Notes: generated by a model from the sequence alone, not told the origin. A DNA stretch of 64,000 nucleotides from Homarus americanus (GCF_018991925.1 NW_024737068.1:5793998-5857997); one strand, 5' to 3'. Shown: positions 1 through 12,570, numbered from the stretch's first letter. A program made the numbers and translations.

Positions 1-3000
1 GGTAAGGTATGGTTAGGTTTTGTATGGAGCTATTTATATGTATATGCCTTATGATTGTCTACGTGGTTGTCTATGGTAAGTCAGAAGTTAAAAAAAATGG
101 CTGTAAGTTATCTCTGTATTTAGTGTAACTTATAAAGGCCAACATTTAACCCCCGGAAAGAAAAGACTTTTACCGTCTGGGAATCGAGGAGTTAGAGTTC
201 ACTTTATTGTGGGGCAACAGAGGAGAACGAGAAAGAGATAGGGTTTCAGGAGGGATGATCTTATTTCCGATAGTAAAATGTACATCTTTTTCAACGGAAG
301 TTACTTAGCCTGAGTGAAACAGAACACTCGTGTTTGTGAGGACCATTCAGCTGGATATAAGGAACCTTTACCTAAATTACAGTGTTGGGGTGAAGATATT
401 CTACAACTGTTTTAATGCTTTATGTTTTCATTTTATTTTAAATGGGTCTCTTTGCACACCGCAAGTACCGTCTATGGTCGTTCAGTAACATGTTATATCC
501 TAAAGAGTCACGCTAAGGTAGAATGATCAGAGTGTTTTCCATGTTTTTTTTTTATAAGTAATCAGTGATTTTTCATCCTATTGTGTAGAACACGTTCGCT
601 ATATTACATTAATGTCATATAAAGTTTATTCTCTCCCCAATAAAAGCAATTTTGCAGGTATTCCACACTGTTAAGGTTAAGGACTGGACGAAGGGATCTC
701 GGTTATGTAAACTTCATTGTATTTCCAATGGATCTTGTCATTATGTCTGCCCACTTACAGTTGTTGTCCTCACCTGTGGGAGACCCCGCACATCGACAAG
801 TGAGGATAATGTTGCTGTCGTCATACAAACACTAGTGCGATTTGTATAAGACAATGTGTAAACAGTACATCGGGTGCGGTCACACGTGCCGAAAAATGAG
901 CTGGCAGCCGTGTTAACAACAATGTCGCAAACAAGGTGACTTGCATGTTAACAACACACTGGAAGGCAACATATTAATAGCAGTGATGTGGACGAGTCTC
1001 AGTGAGGGCGGCAGCAGTGAATCCAGCTGACCAAACACAATTAGAGAGTAATGGAAGGTTGGTTGTTCCCGTACTAGCTACCGTACAGTGGACCTAAGAC
1101 CAAACCTTGATGTTAATAGAGTTGTATAATATCCACCCAATGTTATGGTGTTGTAATGTGTGGACTATGTGTTTACTTTACCTCTTTCCAACATGTTAAC
1201 GCCTTTATTCTCACACGTTTGCTATCAATAATACATTCATGCGTCTATGTTGCTAACAATACTGACAAAGCACTTTGTCCAGCGTTTCAGTAGCGTTTCT
1301 CCCAACAATGTTTCCGTGATGTGTGGCCGTGTACCCATACAGTAATGACGACTGAGATATACACCCCTTATGTTATCAGTTTATGAAACATGAACCTTTG
1401 CCAGTATCGAGTCGTATTCTCATGTGATATCGAGACAGACCTTTTTATATGGGAATTATAATTGAACAAGCTTAACATATATATGTCATTATAACTAATC
1501 CCCTTAAAGGTACCACACTAAGGGGCGGGTAACTCGAAAACATGAAAATATCAGAAAATGAGAGGAGCTGATTTCATTGTAAAGGAATTGTGAGCGTTTA
1601 GTGGAGACAACAGACACATAGGAAGTACACAAACTGTTAACAAGTGGATTAAGTGGTATGTGGATTAAGGCACCTTGATGGCTAGACACCGTTCAGGAAT
1701 ATTCCCCCATCAACAACGCCGTGTTTGAAGACCTAAGGATTACGGGTTTTATTATTCTTATATTTTTAATATATGTATGTTTGCAAACAGGCTAAGAAAA
1801 GTAAACACGAAAGGCCTTATAAGAATGTAATATTATTATTATTTGAGTATAGATTAAGAAGAATTTGTTTCATTTAACAGAAAAAAAGAACAATTATATT
1901 CACTTCTTGTGATCTGCTCACTGGTGGCTCACTCGTGCCTAAGAGACTGGATGGTGCCAGTTATTCATTTTTCTTTGAGATATTAAATATTAATTACGAT
2001 AAAATTCTGTGATACATGAGATATTTATTGTATTAATTTGTTATCTTTTTTTGTTTCATATACCTTATTATATTTTAAAATGGAAAATAAACTCCAAGTA
2101 AATAAAGTTACTGGTGTCCGTAAAGACGTGGCATTCCGCGCCTGCGCAGGTCTGTCATATAGTGTTCCCAGATATAGCGGTTTACCTCCAAATTTGGCTC
2201 CTTTTTCCAAGTTTGGTGGGTGTTGTCTGGCTAGTTTGAAAGTGATTTTATTTTAGCACTGGACAGAAAAATCATTATAGTGTTTGAAGGGAAACTGAAC
2301 CCCAGAAATTTTTAGGAGCATGGGGAACCTCCTGCACATTCGCTTTATTGCAACAATAGTTGACAAACTTTGTAGCCGCTGTGATGTATGTCTAAAGTGA
2401 CACATACTTATAGTGCGTAATGTCAAGTAAACTGCCATAGAATAATAATTAACAAATTAAGTATATTTCTGTTAATAGACATTGCTTTAACAGTGTGAAG
2501 TATTTAGGCGTATTCCAGCATTACATTAGTTTTCTATACAGTATTTTCTTCTTAAGTCTCTCATGACTTATTTGTGAAAATTTATATAATTTAGAACCGC
2601 AAATGATATTTATATCAAGAGCACAATAACTTTTATTTGATATCATGAACTTAAATAATATTAATGTATTGATAACTTGGTGGGAAGTTGGGCGTGTTTT
2701 TAGACTCGATATGGCTGGAATATGACTTTTTCCTAGACATTGCCGTGCTGGGGAAATTTTACCTGAGAACACTGCAGTGAAAATCAGTCAGCGTTTGCTC
2801 CTGGTCAGTGTACATGGCAGTCAGAAATTTCGTTTAAATTTATCTCAATATTGTTTTTTCCGATATTATTTAAAAACATATGTAAAAGTATGCTTTATAC
2901 AAACTTCTGAGATGAAACTTAGTTTGTGGAAGGACGAAAAGCTATTGAAAGGAAATAGAGTGTTATGCCATAGCCATCGTCTGCTGGCAACATACCCCAC

Positions 3001-6000
3001 ATTTTGAAAACTAACTTTCAAGTGCTTGGTGATAAAATACGTACACTTTACATAACTTAAAGTGTGAAGAATAGTGCTGGCAGCCTGACAGAAGTAAACA
3101 AACCCCCATTCGGTAAGTACACTTAACTTTTTGCAAGCAAACATACCTGTATCTGGTAACTTGTCTTTTTATGTTTGATAATTTTTTAGTGACAAATACG
3201 CGTCTTCCAGAAAGATAAACTAAATAATATATCGTTTCAGAGGTGAATGCTTGTACCAATTTTTTGTTGCTATTGTGCGCTGCATATATGTATGCTGACG
3301 TAACGTAATGTGGGTAAATATTCAACAGAGACAAGGGTATTACATAATGACTTATCAGTTTGGTTTACTGAAAAAGTTGTTGTGATGGAAGTACATGTGA
3401 AAGGTAAATAGGCTAATATTTAGATCTTGGTTGTTGCTAGTTTGGTGGACACTATTGGTTTCATTTTGTTCAATATTTGGTACTTAATGCGATGGAGGAA
3501 GTTTTTTTTTCTGTAACGACCGACCCGCGGCAGATTTTTCATAGAAAACGATTATATGGACGCCGCAGTTTCACTGTTTTATAGTGGACGCTGTTGTAGA
3601 TTGCGCAAATGTGTTAAAAAGTGGTTATTTCTAAATTAAACCTAACTTAACTTTAAATATGAAAAACAAGCAGCAGAAACGTTGTTAGAAGACCTCAACA
3701 ACCTAACCAATCAAATCTACCTAACCTTACCTAACTTGCTCTCCGTTTTTTTTTGTGGACGTGAGAGCAGCCGCCCGAACCGAACGGTTTGTGGTCTGTC
3801 GTGGAGACAAATTCTGTTTCAGGTTCCTCAGTATTTGTTGCCGTTTAATGAAAAACAGTCGTAGTAACGTAAATGAAAACAGCGTTATTTTACTTCGTGA
3901 TTCTCAAATCGAAGTTGAATTTTTTAGCGTTTCCATAAAAAAAAACCGTCTTCGTTGAATTAATCATCAAATATTGAGCCAAATGAGACCAAAATTGTCC
4001 ACCTAACTAGCAATCGTCAAGATCGATATAATTACCTGGAAATATTATAAAGAATATGGATAACAATCTCGTAAATGTGGCACGTCGCAGTCCCTCTTTC
4101 TACACCCTCCCGCCCCCGAAATTTCTCCCAACCCTGACCTCCCACTCTCCCGCACTGTTTTTACGATCTTTTGCTAGTCCATGTGTAACATTACAAGACC
4201 AAAACATCGGACTAGATGTGTGTAGTTGGTGAAAGTGAAAAGACAAAGGAATTTGTACTATCGGAGGATGCAGCCCTCAATGTTAATATTTTTTTATTTT
4301 TTTTTATCTTCCCGCGACGGTGGCGTCGCCAAGCGGCCGCTGTGTATAAAACGTATTTTACCCATTGCGCCTTACATGATATTGTGCAATAACACCAGAT
4401 TATTTAATAAACACAATTTATATATAGTCAGTAAGTTATTGTCATCCAAGTTTAGATATCTAGGGATAATTTCTCAAAGCTACACATTGCTTATTTTGCT
4501 ATAAAAGATAATTATATGCCTATTTAAGGACTATATTCCTTTCGGCTCTTCAGTAAGAGCGATAGTGGTAGCTACATTCTTTACACCAGTTTTACACCAT
4601 TTAATATGGACAAAAATATCGCAGATAGTTCACCATTGCACTTTATTATAGTTTATTAACAAGTTTGTTATTTTAGTAGTAATATAAAGAACATCACCGT
4701 GAGTCTGCCAGTGTCTATGTGTGTCTGAAATTTTAGACACATATTACACGAGGAAGAGGCAGACTCCATCCCCTTATTTTTTTTTTCTCAGGAAAGTTGT
4801 GGAGGCTAACATTTTTAAGTCATTTGTTAGAAAAGATGGGGTAAAGTATTGGGTATTTGGGAGAAATCATCCTATCATACCCCACCAGAGGAAATCGTGG
4901 ATATGCTTCTACTTTAGAGAGATTTTATTTTTGGGGGGGTTAACATGATATCTCATTTTCCTTGCCTTCCCATTCTAATTAAAATGTTCAGAATTTAGCT
5001 CGGGAGAGTTACAGTTGGGGTTGATGTAACCCAGTAAGTTTTACTGATTAAGGAACAGTAAAAACTCAAGGTCACTGAGGTGTGAAAAAGGAAGATCGAT
5101 GAAAATTATAATAGTGGTGGGTAAGGTACTCACAAGTGCTACAACCAACAGAATTAGGATGACTGGTACTGTTGAGGGTGATTCCCAGATGGAGTGGGAG
5201 GTGCGCCTGTCACTCGGTTTTGAGGGTTACTCGTTTCCACCACAGAGGGTAGACGTGTAGTACTGGAGTTGGCCAGCAGGGGGGAACTCCTTAGGTGATA
5301 GGTGTGATGAATTTACATTACTATTTTCGGCCTCTGAAAATATTACTGGCTACTGTCGTTTAATTACTAATTGTTTGCTAGAAAATTTTCAGTAAGGGAT
5401 TTATAAACTTCGTTTTGGGGGTTCTATTTTTCTTACCGAGCGGTGTCAACCTTAATTGTGTACAGAAAGGGGTAAAAACCTCGTGAGGAATACCTGACCA
5501 CTTTATAATACTGTGGAACTACTGCCATAAGAATGGACAAAACTCATGTCCCGAGCTGTTACAGAGCCCTCTGGTAACAAGAAAGGGAAGTGCAACCTTT
5601 AGCGGGTAAATTTATGTCAGACAAAATTCAGGCGAACTGATGAAAAAGTTCAAACTCCGCTTCATTCCATTAATATTGTGAATTTGGTATTAATCACGTC
5701 CGTCTCACTGTTCTACCGAGCTGCTCCCAACTTTCACTTCTCATCTAGTCGAGCTGCTGTGTGAGAGGAACACATCATCGAATCATCTGTATTTAGTAAG
5801 TGAATAATTACAATTATTGTTTTAAATTAAGTATCTTAGTACTAAGTAGTGTATGAGATCACTTAAACTTATGGATTTCCAATTATTATTTGACTTTAAC
5901 ATGGATAATATTTATTATTTCTTATGTAACTTCAATTACATTGTAGCCTCCTCACTATAAGTATGAAAAAGTCAAGTTTATACGATAAGTAAAATAAAAT

Positions 6001-6168
6001 GATAATAAACGAAAAACTGAAAGACAGAATGATGTAGACTACAGTAGGGTGAGGAAGGTTGTTTATTGATGTTCAGACTACGACAATACTGTTATCTTAT
6101 ACAATAGGGGACAATAAAAACTATGCAAGTGCTTAGCTGTGATAATATAATATTTTTCTGTTTTCGTA
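1..6168. other. AT-rich stretch with no recognisable gene
   Basis: No open frame here resembles a known protein, and the longest (about 107 codons, minus strand near 3011-3334) reads as random AT-rich sequence. Small items only: short T-runs (for example 546-553 and 4772-4782), a CpG-containing motif GCGCCTGCGCA at 2138-2148, and a telomere-like CCTAA patch at 3718-3734. Distant exons or regulatory sites cannot be excluded without transcript data. Confidence 0.6.
3718..3734 (-). repeat. Short degenerate TTAGG/TAAGG telomere-like patch
   Basis: The plus strand reads TACCTAACCTTACCTAA, which on the minus strand is TTAGG-TAAGG-TTAGG-TA. It sits in a slightly longer CCTAA-flavoured stretch (about 3700-3737). 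The same variant order occurs at 17643-17660 and 31342-31359. It may be a decayed interstitial telomeric repeat or part of a dispersed element. Confidence 0.45.
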
Positions 6169-6934
6169 GAAATTGCTGCTGGAAGAGATAATGATTCTCA
6201 AATCATTATGGACCGAGCCTGGATGATAGAGTTGTTGCAGGTTGGAACACCTCATGCCAGGATTGTCCAGGAAACTGGTTTCTTTTAAAAAACAGTTTGT
6301 TGATGGATCGTCCATTAGAGGCAAGAGAAGGGCTCGGTAGAGACTAAGTTAAGGAGAGGGCGACCACGGTGCACCACGAGAGAGGAGGACGAGCGGTTGT
6401 TCGAGGCTGTACTCGACAAGCAAATGTAGTCATCAGTCATCAGTACAACTGACTCAAGGGCTATAGCTGACATGTCATCACTGCACCACCCGCCGACGCC
6501 TCCACTAGAGCAACAACCTTCACTATTATGTTCCGACCCGAAAAGAAAAGCTTACCGAGGCCTACAAGGAGGCCCACGAGGAGGCCCATGAGGAGGCGCA
6601 CATTGAGGCCCGCGAGGAAGCCCACGAGGAGGCTCATGAGGAGGCCCATGAGGAGGCGCACAATGAGGCCCACGAAGAGGCCCACGAGGAGGCCCATGAG
6701 GAGGCGCACAATGAGGCCCACGAGGATGCCCACAATGAGGCCCACGAAGAGGCCCACGAGGAGGCCCACGAGGAGGCGCACAATGAGGCCCACGAGGAAG
6801 CCCATGAGGAGGCTCCCCTTGACTTTACACTGCGGCACCTTGCCCTCGATGTCGATGTTGACATAAATTTTTCCTTATTCTATAAATGTGATCTTGTTGC
6901 CTTAGTCAATCTAATTACTTCATTTGTTATTTAA
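6169..6934 (+). pseudogene. Decayed Tc1/mariner-like transposase with internal tetrapeptide expansion
   Basis: In the frame of 6169 the sequence reads as a transposase helix-turn-helix: AWMIELLQVGTPHARIVQET, then KTVC and WIVH separated by in-frame stops, then GSVETKLRRGRPRCTTREED and ERLFEAVLDKQ. The basic GRPR box before TTREED is typical of the Tc1-like N-terminal paired HTH linker. Three stops interrupt the HTH (near 6286, 6298 and 6313) and a fourth follows DKQM at 6427-6429. Homology resumes one frame over at 6491 with RRRLH, a stop at 6506-6508, then HYYVPTRKEKLTEAYKEA, as in Tc1 transposases where RRRLHEAG..H.R.P..KEKLT precedes the DDE domain. After the expansion at 6557-6814 the family pattern returns as LDFTLRHLALDVD (about 6818-6856), and the frame ends at 6932-6934. 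The catalytic DDE domain is absent. The region just before 6169 (TTTTTCTGTTTTCGTAG) resembles a splice acceptor, probably by chance. Family assignment is from remembered motif order, not a search. Confidence 0.75.
6557..6814 (+). repeat. 12-bp minisatellite coding (EAHE)n inside the transposase frame
   Basis: This is 258 bp, or 86 codons, in the frame of the transposase relic: 21 tetrapeptide units (EAYK, EAHE, EAHI, EARE, EAHN, DAHN variants) plus a final EA. A 48-bp higher-order pattern, three EAHE followed by one EAHN, is visible about three times. All length changes are multiples of 12 bp, so the frame stays open from 6509 to 6934. The other two frames on this strand, and frames on the opposite strand, are also stop-free here because the unit has no stops, so open frames there are shadows. 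Confidence 0.9.
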
Positions 6935-8081
6935 TAAGTATAATCTATCTTTGGTATATATCTATAAGATCACATATCTTTGGTCTCTATCGTCCTCTTG
7001 GTTTGTGCTGAAAGTGTCTGCATTTCTGTCACTACTGAACTCATGTTGACATTATCTCTGAGATAATAAAATAATGTTTTTTGCTTAACCTATTGATGTT
7101 TTATTTTATCTTTCCCATCTACGATCACAATATTTATTGTGTTACTTTCCAAACACTCATGGAACACAAGTTATGGCAACAGTTAGAGAACACGAAGCAG
7201 ATGACATAAATTATATATAACCTATAGCAACAAATTTAGGGTTTGTTATTTTCTTGGTAGAGAAATAGTTTTTGTTGAATTCACAAAGCACATTGTCTTC
7301 ATATTTAGTTTTTTAATAAGCTTAACAGGATATGAAATCGTGAAGGTCTAGGATATTTCTATATAATGAATTTAATGGTAGAGTTTTAAGTCAAGTTTTT
7401 TTGTGTGTGTTAAATGTAAGGTTGTTGTAAACCTTTAATGTTACCTTAATCTCGTTAGGCCTTGAACAGTATACATAAATAAATTTCTATATTCCAAGGC
7501 AATTAATGCTAGATACAGGGTGGTGAGAACGAAGCAGTTTCCTTAATTCTTAGCATTCAACTGGTAATGGGTTACCCCACCCATTAGTCGTAAGCTCAAT
7601 CCACTATCAGGAGGCACATCTAAAAATGGATAGTCTTATTTCATTATTGAGTGAGCAAAGATCATTGTTCCTGGAGAAATTCAAGTCCTCCTCCGAGTCT
7701 TGATATCGAACCCTGAGACTATTCACCTGCTAAATGAACAGCGTCACATTGGGAAGTGGAGGCGGTTGAGTGCAGTACAGCCACGATGTCTCCTTATGTA
7801 TAGACAAATGGATAAGTCTGCTGTGTGCTAAATCAATACTGCTCCAATAGGCCGTCAGCCCTACGGAAATTACTGTCACTATCACATGGAGAAGGAATTA
7901 CTTAACATTACCAATTTTCAACCTCATAAATTTATAAATAGTAAATCCCTCTTATAATCTCGTGAAGACGGTGCCACTTAGAACGTGGGAGAAAATCCTT
8001 ATTGTTGGGACATTGTTCTGAGAAAAATTGTCTCGAGTGTGAAATACTGGTAATGGGTTCTTGGGGGCCACCACTCTTAGG
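6935..8081. other. AT-rich spacer with nothing recognisable
   Basis: No long open frame, known domain or tandem repeat was seen. The stretch separates the transposase relic from the 30-bp minisatellite. Confidence 0.55.
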
Positions 8082-8596
8082 TTATTGTGGTGGTTCCTTG
8101 TGGTTGTGAAGTTATTGTGGTGGTCCCTAGTGGTAGTGAGGTTATTGTGGTGGTCCCTAGTGGTTGTAGGGTTATTGTGGTGGTCCCTAGTTGTTGTAGG
8201 GTTATTGTGGTGGTCCCTAGTGGTTGTAGGGTTATTGTGGTGGTCTCTAGTGGTTGTAGGGTTATTGTGGTGGTCCCTAGTGGTTGTAGGGTTATTGTGG
8301 TGGTCCCTAGTGGTTGTAGGGTTATTGTGGTGGCCTCTAGTGGTTGTAGGGTTATTGTGGTGGTCTCTAGTGGTTGTAGGGTTATTGTGGTGGTCCCTAG
8401 TGGTTGTAGGGTTATTGTGGTGGTCCCTAGTGGTTGTAGGGTTATTGTGGTGGTCCCTAGTGGTTGTAGGGTTATTGTGGTGGTCCCTAGTGCTTTTAGG
8501 GTTATTGTGGTGGTCCCTAGTAGTTGTAGGGTTATTGTGGTGGTCCCTAGTGGTTGTAGGGTTATTGTGGTGTCCTGTGCTGGCTTGTAGGTGTGA
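8082..8596 (+). repeat. 30-bp minisatellite, about 17 units
   Basis: The unit starts TTATTGTGGTGGTCCCTAGT and continues GGTTGTAGGG. Copies stay in exact 30-bp register for about 500 bp, with scattered substitutions (TCC/TCT, AGT/TGT) and no indels. Because 30 is divisible by 3, two forward frames stay open: one encodes repeating LLWWSLVVVG (8061-8678) and the other VIVVVPSGCR (8087-8590). The third frame contains TAG. No upstream coding signature supports expression, so I call it non-coding. Confidence 0.93.
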
Positions 8597-10677
8597 TACG
8601 GGTTGCCCCTCAGTGTGTAGTAGTGATACTGGTTCCTTTCACCTGTGTTTGGTAGTATTATTTCATACCTGGCACTAATCTCTTACTGCGCCTGATAATG
8701 TTCGCTCAGTGTTATTGGTGCCTGGTGAGCATTAACCCATTCAAGGGTCTTTCATGTCACCAACAATCTCTTTTCATTGCTTAATATTATTTTTAGCTAA
8801 AAGAATTCAACTGTTGTATCTTTGCTTGTTTTTAAGCTGGGTATGATGTGAGTGTTATTGTGTTAGTGGTCATACAATTGTGGTTCCTTCTTGGCGGGCG
8901 ACCTTTCCTAAAAATAAATAGCCCATGAGGGTGACCCTATATTAATTCACTCGCTCTGGACACGCTAAAGTGCCGGTGATTCTTTTTTCTGTTCCTTCAC
9001 ACATTGGACAAAAACACACTTTCATTTTAAACATTATATGCCAACAACTGAAAGACATTTATAATTTCTACTTAATGACTTACGAACTTATTCAATAACT
9101 GAGCAAAAAATTATTTAGTTGACTGAGTGATTCATGCTAACATCTATAGCTTTGCCATATTTGATATACTGAGCCCAAAGAGCTCTACTGAGGGCCATAC
9201 TCCTTTAGTTGAGGGTTAATACAGGGGAAAACAGGACTACAGGGGAAACCTTGCAGTGTTGAGTAGTGTGTTTCTTCTCTGTCAGTTGTTCATTTCTGTC
9301 TTCTCTGTTCTTTGTTCGTCCTTACCTTCTCACCCCTCATCCACCCGACACCCCCCCCCCCTCCCACGCTCGTCACTGGCAGACAAAAATTGCAATATCA
9401 GCTGTTCTGTGTGTGAATTATCTCACCAAAAACACTGTACTACCAGGTTTTAGGGCTCTTCTCATGCTCTCTTCTCATTAAGCCAAAGCTATGAAGCAAT
9501 CTTCACATCTTCTTCTTGGCGTTATGTCCAAAGTTTCTGCCTGTGGGGAAGAATACTAATGGTGGGGAACACGAAGTAATTTTCAAGATGCTATTACTAC
9601 CAAACTTTTCGTCTGCCCGGGGGAGTAACTGATGGTAAGAAACACCGGTTCATTTGAGAGATTTAGGGAAGTTTGTGAACAAAACGCTGGCGACAAATAC
9701 CCCGACGAGTGGTGGCTCACTGTAGTCTCTTTACTGTGTCGTTTTGGCTTTAATGGGGAAAAATAGTTCCCTGGCGTGGTAAACAGCTCCGCTTGTGTGG
9801 AATTAAACTATTTTGCAACTGGTGTAATTAGAATTTAGAGTATGTGTTTGCAAGAGCACCCAAGACTGGCTTCATGAGAGACAAGGCCAAAATGTTGAGC
9901 GAGAAAGAGGAAGAAAGTGTTCTGTAAACCTCACGTATCCCAGGCTGCCTGACGACCGTGGGGAGACAGCAGATGGGGACATGAATAACAAGGGACTTAA
10001 ATATCGGGAGTCCTTATCGACGGAAATGGAATAACGGGACGACATTCGATTGGAACTTGATTGTTAGAGACTAGAAACGGGACTTAAATGCTGGAAGATA
10101 TTGTTGAGTGAGGCTTGAGTGATGTGAGACTCTTACTAGATCTAAAGTGAAGGGATATCAGTGACGAGGGCTCAAATTATGAGAAATTAATTGCTGGGAG
10201 GCTGTTGACGGATCTCATAGTGTGTTGCATGGATTTCACAATATAAAACAAGTTTATGGGTCACTCCTCGCTTATGACAGTCCTGTCAAGTTCAATGCGA
10301 TGTTTTGATAACAATTTAGGTGGGCCGCATTGGCTCTGATAACAAGCCGCCTGTCCACGATGGATCAAGTGCCTAATTTTCCGACACACTAATGTCATAC
10401 AGAGAATTATAAAGTTTTCAGTATTATCACTGGCACATAAGGCGCTAATGAGAGAATATGTACGTAAAGTTGAAGTAAAGAAATACAGGTTGATTAATAG
10501 TGCTGCTATAAACTCACCTTAATCTCGCCATTTCAAAACAATAGCAGCAACTCTATTTTCTTGTCAGGAAACATAGGCAATAACAATAACTGCACACGCT
10601 TTAGAGCTTCGTTTACAACAACAATATTTTGAAACAAATTAGAGTATTTTCTATAATGAAACGTAATTTATAATAAC
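8597..10677. other. Unassigned spacer with a short poly-C run
   Basis: No coding similarity was recognised. A C-run at 9350-9361 lies in a pyrimidine-rich patch (about 9290-9370). 9960-10210 is locally G/A-rich with loosely repeated phrases such as GGGACTTAAAT and TGCTGGAAGA, too degenerate to define a unit. Confidence 0.5.
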
Positions 10678-11849
10678 GACCTAACCAAGTCCTTCGACTC
10701 GGTCAACAGGGAACCCTCTGGTGGACCCTCAGCCGTTTTGGCTGCCCACCAAAATTCATTGCCATTGTGAGGCAACTCCACGATGGCATGAACAACAGTG
10801 TCCTGCACAACGGCACCCAGTCTGAGTTCTTCCCCATCCAAACAGGGGTTAAACAAGGGTGTGTACTGGCACCAACTCTCTTCTCCATCGAGTACCGGGT
10901 GAAAGGGGGTCTTTTCAACATAAGACGACTCCAGGCAAGAACAAAGGTATCGGCAGCTTCCATTACTGAGCTACAGTATGCAGACGACCTCACCCTTGTT
11001 GCTCACATTGAACACGACCTACAGGAGATCCTGAACATCTACGCAGATGAGTATGCACACTTCGACCTTGAGGTGAATGTACGTAAGACTCAGATTCTCT
11101 TTCAATCTGCCCCTGGTTCAGACACCACTCCACCATCCAACCAGCTTAACGGTACTACCTCTCTAATGTTGCCCACTTTCGATATCACGGCTCCCACCTG
11201 TCCACCACCGCAGACATCGATGAAGAGATTTAGCATCGGATCAGATGTGCATCTCAAGCCTTTGGCAGACTCTGAAATTGTGTTTTCAGCTATAGGGAGC
11301 TGAAATTATCTACAAAACTGCACGAATATCGAGCAGTGGTCCTCCCTACCCTGCTATTTGGCAGTGAGACATGGTTCATTTACAGGAGGCACCTAAAGGC
11401 ACTTGAAAACTTTCACCAACGCTGGGAAGACAAGAGAACAAACGCCAGTATTCTTGCTGACACCAACTGTAGGAGCATCTAGGCTACCATTATCCATGAA
11501 CAATTACTTTGGACTGGCCTTGTTACCCGCATGGACGACAGTAGACTGCCAAAGCAGCTACTTTACTGTCACCCAACGAATAGTAAACGTAACGCCGGCG
11601 GGCAATTGAAAAGATATAAGGATAGTCTTAAGACAAACCTGAAAAAGTGCCAAATCGACCCCCTCACCTGGGAGTCGATTACTCCACATCGTAACTCTTG
11701 GAGGAGCACCGCACCGCTTTGGAGTTAGCCTGACTGCAAACCGAGGCAGACAAGCGCCAACGCCGGAAGGAGCCCTCCACATGTGCAACGAATGTGAACT
11801 ACGCTGCGGGTCCCGTATCGGTCTCTTTAGTCACTTTAAAACTCACTAA
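10678..11849 (+). pseudogene. Decayed LINE reverse transcriptase with C-terminal C2H2 zinc finger
   Basis: The reverse transcriptase of a non-LTR retrotransposon, which copies element RNA into the genome. Visible landmarks in order: DLTKSFDSVNRE (from 10678); after a one-base deletion near 10712, LWWTLSRFGCPPKFIAIVRQ; GVKQGCVLAPTLFSI (RT block 4); LFNIRRLQARTKV; and the catalytic box YADD at 10977-10988. About 15 residues expected between the LAPTLFSI block and LFNIRRL are missing. Beyond YADD the frame is broken repeatedly, but YRAVVLPTLLFGSETW, MDDSRLPKQLLYCHP and GVSLTANRGRQAPTPEGALH are readable. The C-terminus is CNEC..H..KTH, spacing C-x2-C-x12-H-x3-H, ending at TAA 11847-11849. The 5' part (endonuclease, ORF1) is absent, so the copy is 5'-truncated. 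The clade is not assigned with confidence (RTE-like or a related group). Confidence 0.9.
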
Positions 11850-11927
11850 CCGAGATGACATCCCTAATAACTCATATCATTGTATCATGGCTTGATGATT
11901 GTTATACTCAATTCCGAGTGACAGCAA

Positions 11928-11946
11928 AGTAGTAGTAGTAGTAATA
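11928..11946 (+). repeat. (AGT)n tail of the LINE copy
   Basis: A short trinucleotide run (AGTAGTAGTAGTAGTAATAG) lies about 80 bp after the stop of the upstream LINE relic. Its position fits a simple-repeat 3' tail of a non-LTR element, so the element's 3' end is probably near here. Confidence 0.6.
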
Positions 11947-11949
11947 GTG

Positions 11950-12360
11950 TAGGGTGTATAAAACCTTTGATGATGAGTGTGTGGGAGGGATGGGGGAGAT
12001 ATACAGTCTGGTATTGGTTACAGATTTCTTATTTAAGAATAACACTTTGACCATAGATTGTCACGGGGAGTATTTGTCATTCATGGTTTGTAAAAGAAAA
12101 AAGTAAATAAGGAAAAATAATGTAAAATTTACAGTAAAACCGTTTGATCTGAAGCTTATATTTTCTTTAGATTGATTTTCTTCGTTGATTTTTTGTAATA
12201 TATTTCCATCTGCTGATGCTAGCGATATCAATGATAATATTTGCTTTTGTTGTTTTCGTGATGTACTAATTTGGCAGATATTTTTCTCTCAAGTCCTGTA
12301 TATTTGTCTGAATTTTGTTCCCACTCTCTTTCCTTTTCTGTATATTTCTTTCGGTTTATC
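11950..12360. other. AT-rich spacer
   Basis: Nothing recognisable between the LINE tail and the TCTG-rich tract. Confidence 0.5.
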
Positions 12361-12570
12361 TGGTTTGCTGTCTGTCTGTCTGCCTATCTATCTGTGTGTG
12401 TCGTGTCTGTCTGTCTGGCTATATGTCTATCTGTCTGCCTGTCTCTTTTTTTTTTTACACATTTCTCTCGATTTGTAGGTCTGTATCTGTCTGCGTGTCT
12501 GTCTGTGTCTATCTGTGTTTGTCCATTTTCTATATCTTTTGTTTGTCTCTCATTCTCTCTTTCTCCTTCT
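12361..12570 (+). repeat. Degenerate (TCTG/TCTA)n pyrimidine-rich tract
   Basis: Imperfect tetranucleotide runs TCTG, TCTA and TGCC, broken by a T-run near 12447-12456, then CTCT-rich sequence. Overlapping open frames of up to 127 codons in several phases (CLSVCLS-type peptides) come from the repeat and are not genes. Confidence 0.8.

Noticed and set aside
2138..2148. NRF1-type promoter motif GCGCCTGCGCA
   Set aside because: A single match without CpG-island context, initiator or adjacent gene; chance is likely.
6461..6864. Minus-strand frames (LLVGLLVGL and ASSWASSWA repeats) and the arginine-rich plus frame at 6528-6866
   Set aside because: Shadows of the 12-bp repeat. The frame that joins transposase homology on both sides is the one open from 6509 to 6934.
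8061..8678. 205-codon hydrophobic protein (LLWWSLVVVG repeats)
   Set aside because: It is a translation of a 30-bp minisatellite; a second frame is equally open, and there is no upstream coding evidence.
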